Positions 1-9,146 of a DNA stretch of 36,697 bases are shown piece by piece. The stretch comes from CAYTRP01 sp964625145. Lineage in GTDB: Bacteria > Sumerlaeota > Sumerlaeia > SLMS01 > JAHLLQ01. The DNA is taken from the NCBI GenBank assembly GCA_964625145.1, contig CAZVAQ010000018.1:1-36697 (forward strand). The letters are read 5' to 3'. Made by a program: the position numbers and the translations under genes. The notes beneath the pieces were generated by a model. It was not told the DNA's origin, made no database searches, and worked only from the letters and a program-made list of their open reading frames with translations. Within the stretch, counting starts at the first letter, position 1. Each line of letters begins with the position of its first letter.

Positions 1-136
1 TATACATTCGCGCCGGTGCGGAGACACTGTCTGATGTCAAGGGCTGCCGGTGCGGCGCCCGGCGCTCCCGGAATGGTCGGCACGAATCTGGAAACCCCCT
101 TGCCAGCCCCTCCCTTGCGCCCCATAAGGTTGACTT

Positions 137-1702
137 ATGACAAACGTGAAACGTCCACCTCTCCAGCGCCTTCTTCTCATCAACCCGCCGACGGGGCTTT
201 ACCGGCGGGATGATCGGTGTCAGTGCACGGTGGAGGATCAGACGGTGCAGGTGGTGTTTCCGCCGCTGGATTTGGCGATGGCGGCGGCGTGTGCGGAGCG
301 GCGGGGGGTGGAGTGCCGGATTCGGGATTACCCGGCGGCGGGGATGGGGTGGGAGGCGTTTCTGGCGGATCTGGCGGAGTTTCGGCCTGATGGGTTGGTG
401 ATCAATTCGACGACGGCGACGTTGGCGGGGGATCTGGAGACGTGCCGGTTGGCGCGGGAGAAGGTGCCCGGGATCCTGACGATGGCGAAGGGGGAGACGC
501 TGGTCGTGAACGCGCGCGACGTGCTGCGCGATCATGAGGAGTTGGACATCGTGCTCCCAAACGAGGGCGAGGAGGCGGTGGAGGAAATCGCCACCGGGAT
601 GGCGTTGGGATCGGTGAAGGGCCTGCATTTCCGGGCGGCGCTGCTGGAGCGATTGGGCGAGGAGGCGCCCGAGGCGGCGTACGTGCCGGAGGGGAAGTCA
701 CAGGCTTCGCGCGCGGTATTGCGCAATGCCGCGGATCAAGTGGCCGACGGGCTGCAGCCGGTGTTGTTCACGGGAAAGCGGGAGCTGCAGCGGGATCTGG
801 ACGGGTTGCCGCTCCCTGCGCGACATTTGCTGGACAACGCGATTTATCGCTCGCCGGAAACGGGGAACATGCTGACGGTGGTGCATGGCAACCGCGGGTG
901 CCCGGCGCATTGCATCTATTGCCCGGCAGGATTGCTGACGGATTACACCGTGCGCTTCCGCTCGCCGGAAAGTGTCGTGAACGAGCTGCGCGAATGCGTG
1001 GAACGCTACGGCATTCGCGAGTTCCTGTTTCATGGCGACACGTTTACCATCAACAAGAAGTGGTTGAGGGAATTGTGCGACCGGATTGTCGACGCGAAGT
1101 TGGACATCCATTGGGGATGCAACAGCCGCGTGGACACGATGGATGACGAGCGCGCGCAATGGATGAAGCGCGCGGGGTGCTGGGTGGTGGCGTTTGGCAT
1201 CGAGCACGGCGACCAGACGCTGCTGGACAAGATGAAGAAGAACGCGACCGTGCAGCAGGCGCGCGAGGCGGTGGCGTGCTGCAAGCGCAACGGGTTGCGG
1301 GTGCACGCGTTCATGGTGATCGGCCTGCCGTGGGAGACGGAGGAGACGCTGGAGACGACGTACCGGTTCCTGCAGGAGCTGGACCCGGACTTCTTCGACT
1401 TCAACCTGGCCACTCCCCTGCCGGGGACGGAACTACACGAGATTGCGCTGCGGGAGGGGTTGTTCGAGGAGTCCTACGATCCGGCGCGGGCGGGATATGC
1501 GACCGGCGGCATCCGGACGTTGAGCGGGATGGGCAGCGAACAATTGGCGAAATGGCGTCGCGATCGCCTGCTGAAGATGTACCTGCGGCCGCGGTACATC
1601 GCGCGGATGCTGGCGCGGGCGGGAAGTCCGAGGAATACGCTCCAGTATGTGAAGGCGGGGACCAAGCGGTTGCGGCAACTGATGTCACGGCCGGCGGCCT
1701 GA
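137..1702 (+). CDS. B12-binding domain radical SAM protein
   Basis: A 521-residue cobalamin-binding radical SAM enzyme of unknown substrate. Residues 1-160 form a Rossmann-like B12-binding domain (LLLINPPTG start, then a PPLDLAMAAACAE helix). The classic DxHxxG histidine motif is not evident, as is usual in BchE-like and methyltransferase-like members. The radical SAM core follows, with the 4Fe-4S cluster motif CxxxCxxC at C255, C259 and C262 and a TIM-barrel region through about residue 440. The C-terminal 80 residues are basic. The ATG at 137 has AAGG about 8 bases upstream. Family members catalyse methylations, ring closures and rearrangements in cofactor, lipid or secondary metabolism; nothing in the neighbourhood identifies the substrate. 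The first 500 bases are strikingly G-rich on the coding strand. Family assignment is secure, specific function is not. Confidence 0.9.
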   Translation: MTNVKRPPLQRLLLINPPTGLYRRDDRCQCTVEDQTVQVVFPPLDLAMAAACAERRGVECRIRDYPAAGMGWEAFLADLAEFRPDGLVINSTTATLAGDLETCRLAREKVPGILTMAKGETLVVNARDVLRDHEELDIVLPNEGEEAVEEIATGMALGSVKGLHFRAALLERLGEEAPEAAYVPEGKSQASRAVLRNAADQVADGLQPVLFTGKRELQRDLDGLPLPARHLLDNAIYRSPETGNMLTVVHGNRGCPAHCIYCPAGLLTDYTVRFRSPESVVNELRECVERYGIREFLFHGDTFTINKKWLRELCDRIVDAKLDIHWGCNSRVDTMDDERAQWMKRAGCWVVAFGIEHGDQTLLDKMKKNATVQQAREAVACCKRNGLRVHAFMVIGLPWETEETLETTYRFLQELDPDFFDFNLATPLPGTELHEIALREGLFEESYDPARAGYATGGIRTLSGMGSEQLAKWRRDRLLKMYLRPRYIARMLARAGSPRNTLQYVKAGTKRLRQLMSRPAA

Positions 1703-1708
1703 AGAGCG

Positions 1709-1736
1709 GTTCCGAGTTCCGGGTTCCGGGTTCCGT
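1709..1736. repeat. Heptanucleotide tandem repeat, left arm
   Basis: Four consecutive 7-base units (GTTCCGA, GTTCCGG, GTTCCGG, GTTCCGT) starting six bases after the stop codon of the radical SAM gene. The array is complementary to a second four-unit array at 1804-1831, so the pair can fold into a long imperfect hairpin with a loop of about 67 bases. Confidence 0.8.
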
Positions 1737-1803
1737 GTTGGTGGGTCTGGATCACTACACGCTGTTCACACAAGCAAATCCCCGAACCAGACGCTTTTTG
1801 AAT

Positions 1804-1831
1804 CGGAACTCGACACTCGGAACGCGGAACT
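1804..1831. repeat. Heptanucleotide tandem repeat, right arm
   Basis: Four 7-base units (CGGAACT, CGACACT, CGGAACG, CGGAACT), the inverted counterpart of the array at 1709-1736. One unit has diverged. Together they occupy most of the 294-base gap between the radical SAM gene and ftsH. The rest of the gap holds the ftsH promoter. Confidence 0.8.
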
Positions 1832-1904
1832 CTCTGTGCCGTTTGACCTTGACCGAGGGCGGGGTGGGCGAGACTTTGGGTGAGAGGGTCGGGATCGTCG
1901 GATT

Positions 1905-1933
1905 TTGACACGGTTCTTGCCTTGCTCAATATT
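1905..1933 (+). promoter_or_regulatory. Sigma-70-type promoter of ftsH
   Basis: A perfect -35 hexamer TTGACA (1905-1910), a 17-base spacer and a -10 hexamer AATATT (1928-1933, 4 of 6 to consensus). Transcription would start near 1940, leaving a leader of about 57 bases before the ftsH ATG. This is the best housekeeping promoter seen in the window and suggests ftsH is transcribed independently of the radical SAM gene. Confidence 0.65.
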
Positions 1934-1996
1934 TGTGGGTAGGATGCATCCTGTCCTGACCCCGCCAAACGACCGACCCAGGACGTCGCCCCCCGG

Positions 1997-4045
1997 ATGA
2001 ATAGTTTCCGCTCCATCACAATCTGGATTATCATCATCGTCGCGTGCGTGCTGGTGGCGATGCGCGTCATGGAGCGTGACCGCGGCATTGAGATCAACTT
2101 GTCGCAGTTCGTTGAGATTGCGAGGGTGAACACGCAGTTTGACGAAGAAGGGAACCCGACCGGGAACAAGGCGTTCATCGGGGAGTTGACGGACAAGGGG
2201 ATGCGCATCGAGGGGAAGCTGAACCTGGCGGCGGTACAGGAGACATTGCCCCCCGCCGTGGCGGAGAAGATCCGCAAGCTGCCGGGTGAGGCGCGCACGG
2301 ACGAGGTGGCCTTCACGACAAAGTACCTGGACATGCAGGCCGAATACATCGTCAACAAGATGGAGCAGTTCGGCGTCACCTCTTACAATCCCGACCCACA
2401 GAACAATTTCCTGCCGCAGTTGCTGATCTCGCTGCTGATCCCGGTGGTGCTGATCGTGGCGTTGTGGCTGTTCTTCATCCGCCAGGTCCAAAGCAGCGGG
2501 AACAAGGCGATGTCGTTTGGCAAGTCGCGGGCGAAGCTGATCGCCGAGGGGCAGGTGAAGGTTTGCTTTGAGGATGTGGCGGGTGTGGACGAGGCGAAGG
2601 AGGAGCTGCGCGAGGTCGTCGACTTCCTGAAGGACCCGAAGAAGTTCAGCCGCCTCGGCGGGCGCATTCCAAAGGGTGTCCTGCTGTATGGCCCTCCGGG
2701 GACCGGCAAGACGCTGCTGGCGAAGGCCGTGGCGGGCGAGGCGAATGTGCCGTTCTTCTCGATCTCCGGCTCGGACTTTGTGGAGATGTTTGTCGGCGTT
2801 GGCGCCAGCCGCGTGCGCGATTTGTTCGAACAGGCGAAGAAGAGCAAGCCGTGCCTGATCTTCATCGACGAGATCGACGCGGTGGGGCGTCATCGCTTTG
2901 CCGGCATTGGCGGCGGGCATGACGAGCGCGAACAGACGCTGAACCAATTGCTGGTGGAGATGGACGGTTTCGCGACGAACGAGGGCGTGATCCTGATCGC
3001 GGCGACGAACCGGCCGGACGTGCTGGATCCGGCGCTGCTGCGGCCGGGTCGCTTTGACCGCCAGATCGCAGTGGACTATCCGGACATCGAGGGACGCATC
3101 CGCATCCTGAAGGTGCACAGCAAGAACGTGAAGCTGCGCGCCGATGTCGAGTTGATCAGCGTGGCAAAGGGAACGCCCGGCTTCAGCGGCGCGGACCTGG
3201 CCAACATCATCAACGAGGCGGCCCTGCTGGCCGCGCGCGGCAACAAGAGCGAAATCGACCAGATGGACCTGGAAGAGGCGAAGGACCGCGTGATGATGGG
3301 TCCCGAGCGCCGCAGCATGAAGATCACCGACACCGAGAAGCGCGCGACGGCGGTGCACGAGGCTGGACACGCGATCGCGGCACGCTTCACCGAGCTGGCC
3401 GATCCGGTGCACAAGATCACCATCATACCGCGCGGCCGCAGCCTGGGCCTGACGGCGTACCTGCCGACGGAGGAGAAGCACAGCCGCACCGCGCGCGAGC
3501 TGAAGGCTTCCATGGTGATGGCGCTTGGCGGCCTGGCGGCAGAGAAGATCATCTATGGCGACACGGGCACGGGCGTTGGCAACGACCTACAGCGCGTGAC
3601 GAGCCTGGCACGGCGCATGGTCTGCGAGTTCGGCATGAGTGAGCGCCTGGGGCCGCGCACGTTTGGCGAGACACGGTCACAAGTATTCGTCGGTCGCGAC
3701 ATGAACAACGAAGGCCGCGACTACGGTGAAGAGGTCGCCCAGATCATCGACGAGGAAGTGAAGTCGTTGGTGGATGAGGCCTATGCCAAGGCGATGGACA
3801 TCCTGACCGAGAAGCGCGATCTTCTGGAGCGGGTGACCGACGCGTTGGTCGAGCGTGAGACGCTCGACGCCGACGAGTTCGAGAAGCTGGTCGCGGGCGA
3901 GCAGTTGCCGCCATTGAAGCTCAAGAGCGATGAAGACGACCAGCCCAAGCCGAAGGAAGATTCGGAGTCCGAGAAGGCCCGCGTGCGCAAGCCGCCAAGG
4001 ATCAGCGATTTCCTGGACAACCCGCGGCAAGTGCCGGGAACTTGA
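1997..4045 (+). CDS. ftsH: ATP-dependent zinc metalloprotease FtsH
   Basis: Membrane-anchored AAA+ protease that extracts and degrades damaged or regulatory membrane and cytosolic proteins. It is 682 residues long, within the family range. Transmembrane helix 1 spans about residues 6-23, a periplasmic segment of about 110 residues follows, and helix 2 (LLISLLIPVVLIVALWLFF) precedes the AAA+ domain. Walker A GPPGTGKT is at 232-239, Walker B reads LIFIDEID, and the second region of homology is ATNRPDVLDPALLRPGRFD. The peptidase zinc motif HEAGH is at 454-458, with the third ligand in GNDLQRV. The acidic C-terminal tail (about 40 residues) is charged and probably disordered. The ribosome-binding site is weak. 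It has its own promoter at 1905-1933, and a heptad repeat begins immediately after its stop codon. Confidence 0.97.
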   Translation: MNSFRSITIWIIIIVACVLVAMRVMERDRGIEINLSQFVEIARVNTQFDEEGNPTGNKAFIGELTDKGMRIEGKLNLAAVQETLPPAVAEKIRKLPGEARTDEVAFTTKYLDMQAEYIVNKMEQFGVTSYNPDPQNNFLPQLLISLLIPVVLIVALWLFFIRQVQSSGNKAMSFGKSRAKLIAEGQVKVCFEDVAGVDEAKEELREVVDFLKDPKKFSRLGGRIPKGVLLYGPPGTGKTLLAKAVAGEANVPFFSISGSDFVEMFVGVGASRVRDLFEQAKKSKPCLIFIDEIDAVGRHRFAGIGGGHDEREQTLNQLLVEMDGFATNEGVILIAATNRPDVLDPALLRPGRFDRQIAVDYPDIEGRIRILKVHSKNVKLRADVELISVAKGTPGFSGADLANIINEAALLAARGNKSEIDQMDLEEAKDRVMMGPERRSMKITDTEKRATAVHEAGHAIAARFTELADPVHKITIIPRGRSLGLTAYLPTEEKHSRTARELKASMVMALGGLAAEKIIYGDTGTGVGNDLQRVTSLARRMVCEFGMSERLGPRTFGETRSQVFVGRDMNNEGRDYGEEVAQIIDEEVKSLVDEAYAKAMDILTEKRDLLERVTDALVERETLDADEFEKLVAGEQLPPLKLKSDEDDQPKPKEDSESEKARVRKPPRISDFLDNPRQVPGT

Positions 4046-4073
4046 GAAGGGTGAAGGGTGAAGAGTGAAGGAT
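4046..4073. repeat. Heptanucleotide tandem repeat after ftsH
   Basis: Four consecutive 7-base units (GAAGGGT, GAAGGGT, GAAGAGT, GAAGGAT) starting at the base right after the ftsH stop codon. The sequence is unrelated to the GTTCCG array after the previous gene, but unit length, copy number and position near a stop codon are the same. Confidence 0.8.
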
Positions 4074-4168
4074 GCTGGGGCTGGGAGGGGTTGGACTGGG
4101 CCAGAGGCTTTCATTTTGCCTGAGCCTATCATGTAGTAGCAGGGCCATACAACTTCGGGGGACTTTCG

Positions 4169-5464
4169 ATGGGATTGTTTTCCCGCAGTTCCGGAACCGA
4201 GTCGCGCAAGGTGGAGGGCAATCAAACGCAGGGGCAGCTTCCTGCGCCTCCGACACAGCCTGGCGGGAAATTGCCCGCGCCGGATTGGCACCGCGAGTTT
4301 GAGACGGTGGTGCCCAGCGCGGCGACGTCGCCACGGCAGCGCAGCGGCTCGGATGCTGCGACACTACCCGTGCAAGGAACGCCCATCGCCGAGCAGGCCG
4401 GGGGATCACGCCCCATCGGCTCGATCAAGTCGTTGCTGCGCGAGGCGGTGGATCGCGGCGCGTCGGACCTGCATCTGTCGACCGGGGTGCCGCCGATCAT
4501 CCGGTTGGACGGCCGGTTAATTCCGCTCGATTACGAAGTTCTGACGCCCGAGACGTCACAGCGCCTGGTGACGTCAATGATGACGGACATGCAGCGCGCA
4601 CGGTTCGAGGAGGATTGGGAACTCGATGTCTCCATTGAGTATCCGGAGATCGGGCGCTTTCGCGTGAACCTGCATCGTCAGCGCGGCGCGATGGAAGCGG
4701 CGGTGCGCGTGGTGAACGACGTGATCCTGCCGCTGCGCAAGCTGGGCATTCCTCCGGTGGTCGAGGAAATCGCGCGCAAGCAATCGGGACTGGTCCTGGT
4801 GACGGGACCCACGGGTTCCGGCAAGACGACGACGCTGGCCTCCATCGTGGACATGATCAACTGCGAGCGGCAGTGCATGATCGTCACCATCGAGGACCCG
4901 ATCGAGTACATCCACCAGAACAAGCGCTCGGTCATCAAGCAGCGCGAGGTCACGAGCGACACGCGCTCCTTTGCGCAGGCGCTGCGACATGTCCTTCGCC
5001 AGGATCCGGACGTCATCCTGATCGGCGAGATGCGCGACCTGGAGACGATCTCGACGGCGCTGGTGGCCGCCGAGACGGGGCACATGGTGTTTGCGACGCT
5101 GCACACGCCTGACGCTTCGCAAACGATCGACCGCATGATCGACGTGTTCCCGCCGCATCAGCAGGAACAGGCGCGGATCCAGGTGGCGAACACGCTGCAG
5201 GCGGTGGTCTCGCAGCAATTGCTGCCGGTGCCGGGTGACCGGGGACGGGTTGTGGCCGTTGAGATCCTGATCGCGACGCCGGCGGTGCGGAAGATCATCC
5301 GCTCGCAGAAGACCGAGCAGCTCTTCACCACGATGCAGACCGGTTGGGAAATCGGCATGATCACCATGGACAAATCGCTGAAGATGTTGTACCAACAAGG
5401 CCTCGTCTCGCGCGAGGACGCTGTTGCGCGATGCCGGTATCCGCTGGAGTTCGATGTCATCTGA
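4169..5464 (+). CDS. pilT: Type IV pilus retraction ATPase PilT
   Basis: Hexameric secretion-type ATPase that depolymerises type IV pili for twitching, adhesion or DNA uptake. It has 431 residues against about 345-380 for typical PilT; the excess is a low-complexity N-terminal extension of about 85 residues. The PAS-like N-domain starts near LLREAVDRGASDLHLS. Walker A GPTGSGKT is at 213-220. An Asp box, a Walker B region (DPDVILIGEMRD) and a His box (ATLHTPDASQTIDRM) follow, and the C-terminal half matches PilT, not PilB: there is no tetracysteine zinc motif. The start is supported by GGGGGA six bases upstream. The CDGSH gene follows after 18 bases. No other pilus gene is present, so the pilin and machine genes lie elsewhere. 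Confidence 0.93.
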   Translation: MGLFSRSSGTESRKVEGNQTQGQLPAPPTQPGGKLPAPDWHREFETVVPSAATSPRQRSGSDAATLPVQGTPIAEQAGGSRPIGSIKSLLREAVDRGASDLHLSTGVPPIIRLDGRLIPLDYEVLTPETSQRLVTSMMTDMQRARFEEDWELDVSIEYPEIGRFRVNLHRQRGAMEAAVRVVNDVILPLRKLGIPPVVEEIARKQSGLVLVTGPTGSGKTTTLASIVDMINCERQCMIVTIEDPIEYIHQNKRSVIKQREVTSDTRSFAQALRHVLRQDPDVILIGEMRDLETISTALVAAETGHMVFATLHTPDASQTIDRMIDVFPPHQQEQARIQVANTLQAVVSQQLLPVPGDRGRVVAVEILIATPAVRKIIRSQKTEQLFTTMQTGWEIGMITMDKSLKMLYQQGLVSREDAVARCRYPLEFDVI

Positions 5465-5482
5465 CACCACGAGGAGTGCCCC

Positions 5483-5686
5483 ATGGCCGCCAAGATCACC
5501 GTGAATGAGAACGGACCGCTGAAGATTGAGGGTGAGTTCAGCCTGCACGACAAGGCGGGCAACACGTACAACGTGGGCGGGAAGCCGGCAGTGTTCATCT
5601 GCCGCTGCGGGCAAACGAAGAACGCGCCCTTCTGTGACGGGACGCACAAGACGTGCGGCTTTGTGTCGGTTAGCGAGGCGCGGTAG
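5483..5686 (+). CDS. CDGSH-type iron-sulfur protein
   Basis: A 67-residue protein with one complete CDGSH motif: C40, C42, C51 and H55 (CRCGQTKNAPFCDGTH) are the expected three-Cys one-His ligands for a redox-active, labile 2Fe-2S cluster. A Gly/Pro-rich sheet region precedes the motif. Bacterial single-motif members are small soluble electron-transfer or redox-sensing proteins of uncertain partner. GAGGAG seven bases before the ATG is a strong ribosome-binding site. It lies 18 bases after pilT, so co-transcription is likely, although a functional link to pili is not implied. Confidence 0.92.
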   Translation: MAAKITVNENGPLKIEGEFSLHDKAGNTYNVGGKPAVFICRCGQTKNAPFCDGTHKTCGFVSVSEAR

Positions 5687-5883
5687 GGCGTATTGCGGTA
5701 TATCGTGAATCGCGCCCCAATTGGGAAGGATTTCTTGTGGCGCGGGCGGAGGCGGAGTGCGCCTGCTGGTGAACGTGCAGGCGAGCCGTCTACTCCACGG
5801 TCCTTTTTCGCTTCATATTTGGTACATGTGAGTCGTGGTGTGCGCGAGCTTGGCAGACTGCGCCCATTTCGCTGCGGAATGCG

Positions 5884-6876
5884 TCATGCCCCCACGCGCA
5901 GGATGACCTTGCCGAGGGGGCCTTCCTTCAGGCGGGCAAAGGCTTCCAGCAGCATTTCAAAGGGCCATTCGGAATCGATCAATGGCTTTCGGTTTGCTTC
6001 GTTGAGCAGGGCGACAATTTGCGCCCATGTCTTGCGCGCTTCTTCGGGTGTGTAGGTACCCGCCGCGACGCCGCCGATGCGCAAGCGACGGAAGAAGAGC
6101 TTGGCGGTGTTGAACTCGGGGACGGTGCCCGCCAGACGGCCGACGCAACTGATGCGTCCGCCGAAGCCCATCACGTCCAGCAAGTCGTTGAAGCCCGATC
6201 CGCCAACATTGTCGACGGCGATGGCCACGCCCGCCTTGCCGGCGAACTCGCGCACCTTGCGGACAAAGTCAGCATCGGCCGGATCGATGACCAAGTCCGC
6301 GCCTTGTTGCATGAGGTCCTGCACCTTGCCCGCGCCGCGCGAGAGGCCGATGACGCGATGGCCGAATGCGCGGGCCAAGTGGATGCTCGCGAGTCCAACA
6401 CCACCGGAGGCACCGGTGACGAGCACGACGCCGGGCTCCACCGCGCCCCACATGGTGAGCGCTTGATGCGCGGTGAGGTAGACCAGCGGACCCGCCGCGG
6501 ATTCCGCGTCTGTCCAACCGGCGGGCGCCTTCGCGGCCGATTCGACAGGAAGGATGAAGTAATCCGCGAACGCGCCGGGTGTGCTCACGCCAACTTCACT
6601 GCGCAACAGGATGATGCGATCGCCAACAGAGAACTCGGTGACTCCCTCGCCCACCTTTTCGACAACGCCACAGGCATCACGGCCGAGGATGTGAGGGAAG
6701 GATGGCTTTGCGGGATATTGCTTCTCGGCGAGGTAGCGATCTGCAGGATTGAGCGCCGCCGTGAGCGTGCGCACGAGGAGTTGTCCGGCGGCCGGTGTCG
6801 GGACCGGCGCGTCATCAACCAATCGCAGCGCCGACAAACCCGATTGGCTGTCGAGATACCAAGCCTTCATCATCAT
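5884..6876 (-). CDS. Quinone-oxidoreductase-type NAD(P)H dehydrogenase (MDR family)
   Basis: A medium-chain dehydrogenase/reductase of about 330 residues, resembling NADPH:quinone oxidoreductase and zinc-independent alkenal reductases. The N-terminal GroES-like domain contains NPADRYLAEKQYP and the HILGRDACGVVEKVG motif. The Rossmann domain has a glycine-rich nucleotide loop (VTGASGGVGLASIHLAR). The zinc-ligand Cys cluster of alcohol dehydrogenases is absent, which supports the quinone reductase branch. Three consecutive ATG codons (6876, 6873, 6870) follow an AGAGG site; an upstream in-frame start would overlap the preceding gene, so 6876 or one of the next two is preferred. It is the last gene of a three-gene minus-strand unit, 19 bases after the acyltransferase/synthetase gene. 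The substrate is unknown. Confidence 0.88.
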   Translation of the reverse strand: MMMKAWYLDSQSGLSALRLVDDAPVPTPAAGQLLVRTLTAALNPADRYLAEKQYPAKPSFPHILGRDACGVVEKVGEGVTEFSVGDRIILLRSEVGVSTPGAFADYFILPVESAAKAPAGWTDAESAAGPLVYLTAHQALTMWGAVEPGVVLVTGASGGVGLASIHLARAFGHRVIGLSRGAGKVQDLMQQGADLVIDPADADFVRKVREFAGKAGVAIAVDNVGGSGFNDLLDVMGFGGRISCVGRLAGTVPEFNTAKLFFRRLRIGGVAAGTYTPEEARKTWAQIVALLNEANRKPLIDSEWPFEMLLEAFARLKEGPLGKVILRVGA

Positions 6877-6895
6877 GTACCTCTGGTCGTTTTCT

Positions 6896-9118
6896 CTAGG
6901 CGGTCGTCTTGACCAGCGCCTCAAGGGCGATGGCCTTGACCTGCTTCAGATCCAACTTCCCGCTGCCCAGGAGGGGCAACTCTTTCACGGGGATAAAGTC
7001 CTGGGCGCGCGGTATCCAGAGCGCCGGAAGGCCCATTTCGCCGCTGGCGACGCGGTCCAGCGCGTGTTTCCACGCTTCTTCCTTGAGTGTTGTCAGCACG
7101 GCGAGGCGTTCGCCCTTCTTGGCATCAGGGACGCCGGCGACGGCAAAGGCGGGTTCCTCCTCTCCGGAAGCGACTTGCAACGCATCCTCCACGCGCAGAT
7201 GCGGCACCATCTCGCCGCCGATCTTGGAAAAGCGCGACAACCGGTCCGTGATGGTGACAAAGCCGTCTTCGTCCAGGCGGGCGATGTCGCCGGTGACATA
7301 CCACCCATCGCGCAAGACCTCGGCGGACTTGTCCTGCAGTTTGTAGTAGCCCTTCATGACATTGGGCCCGCGAACGAGGAGCATGCCTTCCTTGCCAACG
7401 GGAAGTGCCTCGCCCGTTGTGGGATCCTCGATGCGGACACACACGCCGACGGGTGGATGCCCCACGGTGCCGCGCTTGATGTTTTGCTGCATGACACCAC
7501 GTTCGCGCCAATCGGGCACGCACATGGAGGCGACGGGTGAACACTCGGTGCAGCCATAGCCCTCGATGGGGCGGATGCCGAAGCGATTCTCGAAGGCGTC
7601 CGCGATGGAGCTGCGAAGCTTCTCCGCACCGGTGATCACCACACGCACCGAGCCGAACTGCTGTGGCAGGCACGCACGCGCATAGATGGAAAGGAATGTG
7701 GGCGTGGCAAGCACATGGGTGACGCCATAGGTTTCGACTACGTTTCCAATGCCGCGGCCGTCGAGTGGACTCGGATGGTAGGAAACCCCCACGCCCTTCA
7801 TCAGCGGCAGCCACAGCGTCACCATGAAGCCGAAGGAATGAAAGAACGGCAGGACACCCAGCAGGCGCGCGTCGCGATCGAAGCGAATGGCCTGGCAACA
7901 GGCGGTGACGTTGCTGGCGATGTTCCAATGCGACAGCATTACACCCTTGGGTGTGCCGGTGGAGCCACTGCTATAGACGAGCGTGGCGAGATCATGGACG
8001 GTGGCGGGAGTCGTGCGGCCGAGATAGCGCTCCAGCGATGCGACGGGTTGATAGCGTCCGCGCAGCAGGGCCGCGATGCGTTGGCTCGTTCCGATGGAGG
8101 CGCGAATGTCCTCCAGCATCACGACGTTTGAACCCGCCGGCATCTCCAAGCGAATCTTGTCCAGAAAGACGCGCGAGGAGACGATGACACGGATGCCTGC
8201 ATTCTCGCAGATTTCGGCGAGGACGGCCTTGTTGACGGAGTAGTTAAGATTGACCGGGACGCGGCCGGCCAACTGAGCAGCCACGTTGACCGCGACGCCA
8301 CCAATGGATGGCGGCAGCAGGATGCCGACGTTCTCCTCGCCGTGCCAATGAGGCTTCAGCTTTGCCCCGAGTGCCACGATCGCGGCGAGGAGCTTCTTGT
8401 TGGGGATCAGGCCATCGCTGGCATGATCCGAAAACAGGCGCCTGCCGGACTCGCGACGGAGCGTGGCGATGGCCGCGCGATGAAGTGGCTGGGCCTCGTT
8501 GACGCGGTCCTCGTAGCCCTTTGCCTGCAATTCCAGGATGCGTTGTCGCAGTTCGGTGAAGGGAGTATTCGCGGGAAGTGAATCCCCCACCACGACACGA
8601 ATGCGGTGGCGGCGCCAGCGGCACTCGCGGGCAATGGAAAAGCCGCCGTTCATATAGGAGAGGCCTGTCTCGAATCCGCCGTCGATGGCGACGGGGATGA
8701 TGGGCGCGTCGAGGTCGCGCATGATGCGCTCGATGCCGCGCCGGAACGGCATCATGCGGCCGACACGCGTGATCTGGCCTTCGGGAAAGATGCCGAGCAG
8801 ACCGCCGGATTTCACATGCTCCGATGCCTGGCGGAATGCGTGGATCAGCTCGCGCGGGGACTGCGTGGCCTCGATGGGGATGCTTTCCGTCAACCGCGCG
8901 AATGGACGCACGAACCACGTCCGCGACACGCGGCTGGAGATGACGAATCGCACCGGGCGATCGGTGGCCATGGAGATGAGCACCGCATCGAGATACGATT
9001 GGTGATTGCAGGCGATGACGGCGCCGCCCGTGGCGGGGATTTTGTCCGTGCCCTCGAACCGCACGCGGTAGAGCAAACGCACGATGGCGACGATCAGCCA
9101 GCGGATAAACAACTTCAT
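6896..9118 (-). CDS. Bifunctional acyltransferase / acyl-ACP (acyl-CoA) synthetase, Aas-like
   Basis: A 740-residue fusion arranged like E. coli Aas (719 aa), which re-acylates lysophospholipids with acyl-ACP made from free fatty acid. Residues 1-200 are a PlsC-type acyltransferase after one hydrophobic N-terminal helix: NHQSYLD gives the HX4D motif (H39, D44), and FPEGQITR (111-118) is the glycerophosphate-binding block. From about 230 an ANL adenylating enzyme follows. Its P-loop YSSGSTGTPKG is at 382-392, EGYGCTE lies in the acyl-adenylate region, and YVTGDIARLDEDGF is the hinge region. A conserved lysine occurs near the C-terminus (GSGKLDLKQ). GGGAGG seven bases before the ATG is a strong site. 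The gene lies 28 bases after the PAP2 phosphatase, consistent with membrane-lipid remodelling. Whether the carrier is ACP or CoA cannot be read from sequence. Confidence 0.9.
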   Translation of the reverse strand: MKLFIRWLIVAIVRLLYRVRFEGTDKIPATGGAVIACNHQSYLDAVLISMATDRPVRFVISSRVSRTWFVRPFARLTESIPIEATQSPRELIHAFRQASEHVKSGGLLGIFPEGQITRVGRMMPFRRGIERIMRDLDAPIIPVAIDGGFETGLSYMNGGFSIARECRWRRHRIRVVVGDSLPANTPFTELRQRILELQAKGYEDRVNEAQPLHRAAIATLRRESGRRLFSDHASDGLIPNKKLLAAIVALGAKLKPHWHGEENVGILLPPSIGGVAVNVAAQLAGRVPVNLNYSVNKAVLAEICENAGIRVIVSSRVFLDKIRLEMPAGSNVVMLEDIRASIGTSQRIAALLRGRYQPVASLERYLGRTTPATVHDLATLVYSSGSTGTPKGVMLSHWNIASNVTACCQAIRFDRDARLLGVLPFFHSFGFMVTLWLPLMKGVGVSYHPSPLDGRGIGNVVETYGVTHVLATPTFLSIYARACLPQQFGSVRVVITGAEKLRSSIADAFENRFGIRPIEGYGCTECSPVASMCVPDWRERGVMQQNIKRGTVGHPPVGVCVRIEDPTTGEALPVGKEGMLLVRGPNVMKGYYKLQDKSAEVLRDGWYVTGDIARLDEDGFVTITDRLSRFSKIGGEMVPHLRVEDALQVASGEEEPAFAVAGVPDAKKGERLAVLTTLKEEAWKHALDRVASGEMGLPALWIPRAQDFIPVKELPLLGSGKLDLKQVKAIALEALVKTTA

Positions 9119-9146
9119 GCAATAACCTCCCTGACTCGTGAGAGCT

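Noticed and set aside
698..1306. Minus-strand open frame of 202 codons within the radical SAM gene
   Set aside because: Opposite a gene with clear cluster cysteines; composition typical of antisense frames.
1766..3481. Long antisense open frame of 571 codons opposite ftsH
   Set aside because: It mirrors ftsH codons, is rich in Arg/His/Leu/Gln as GC-rich shadows are, and shows no domain.
4169..5464. Assignment as PilB (assembly ATPase)
   Set aside because: No tetracysteine zinc motif and the C-terminal half follows PilT; PilT fits better.
5693..6055. Plus-strand open frame of 120 codons after the CDGSH gene
   Set aside because: Mostly Arg-rich, overlaps the end of the dehydrogenase gene, no ribosome-binding site or family resemblance. 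The interval 5687-5883 looks noncoding.
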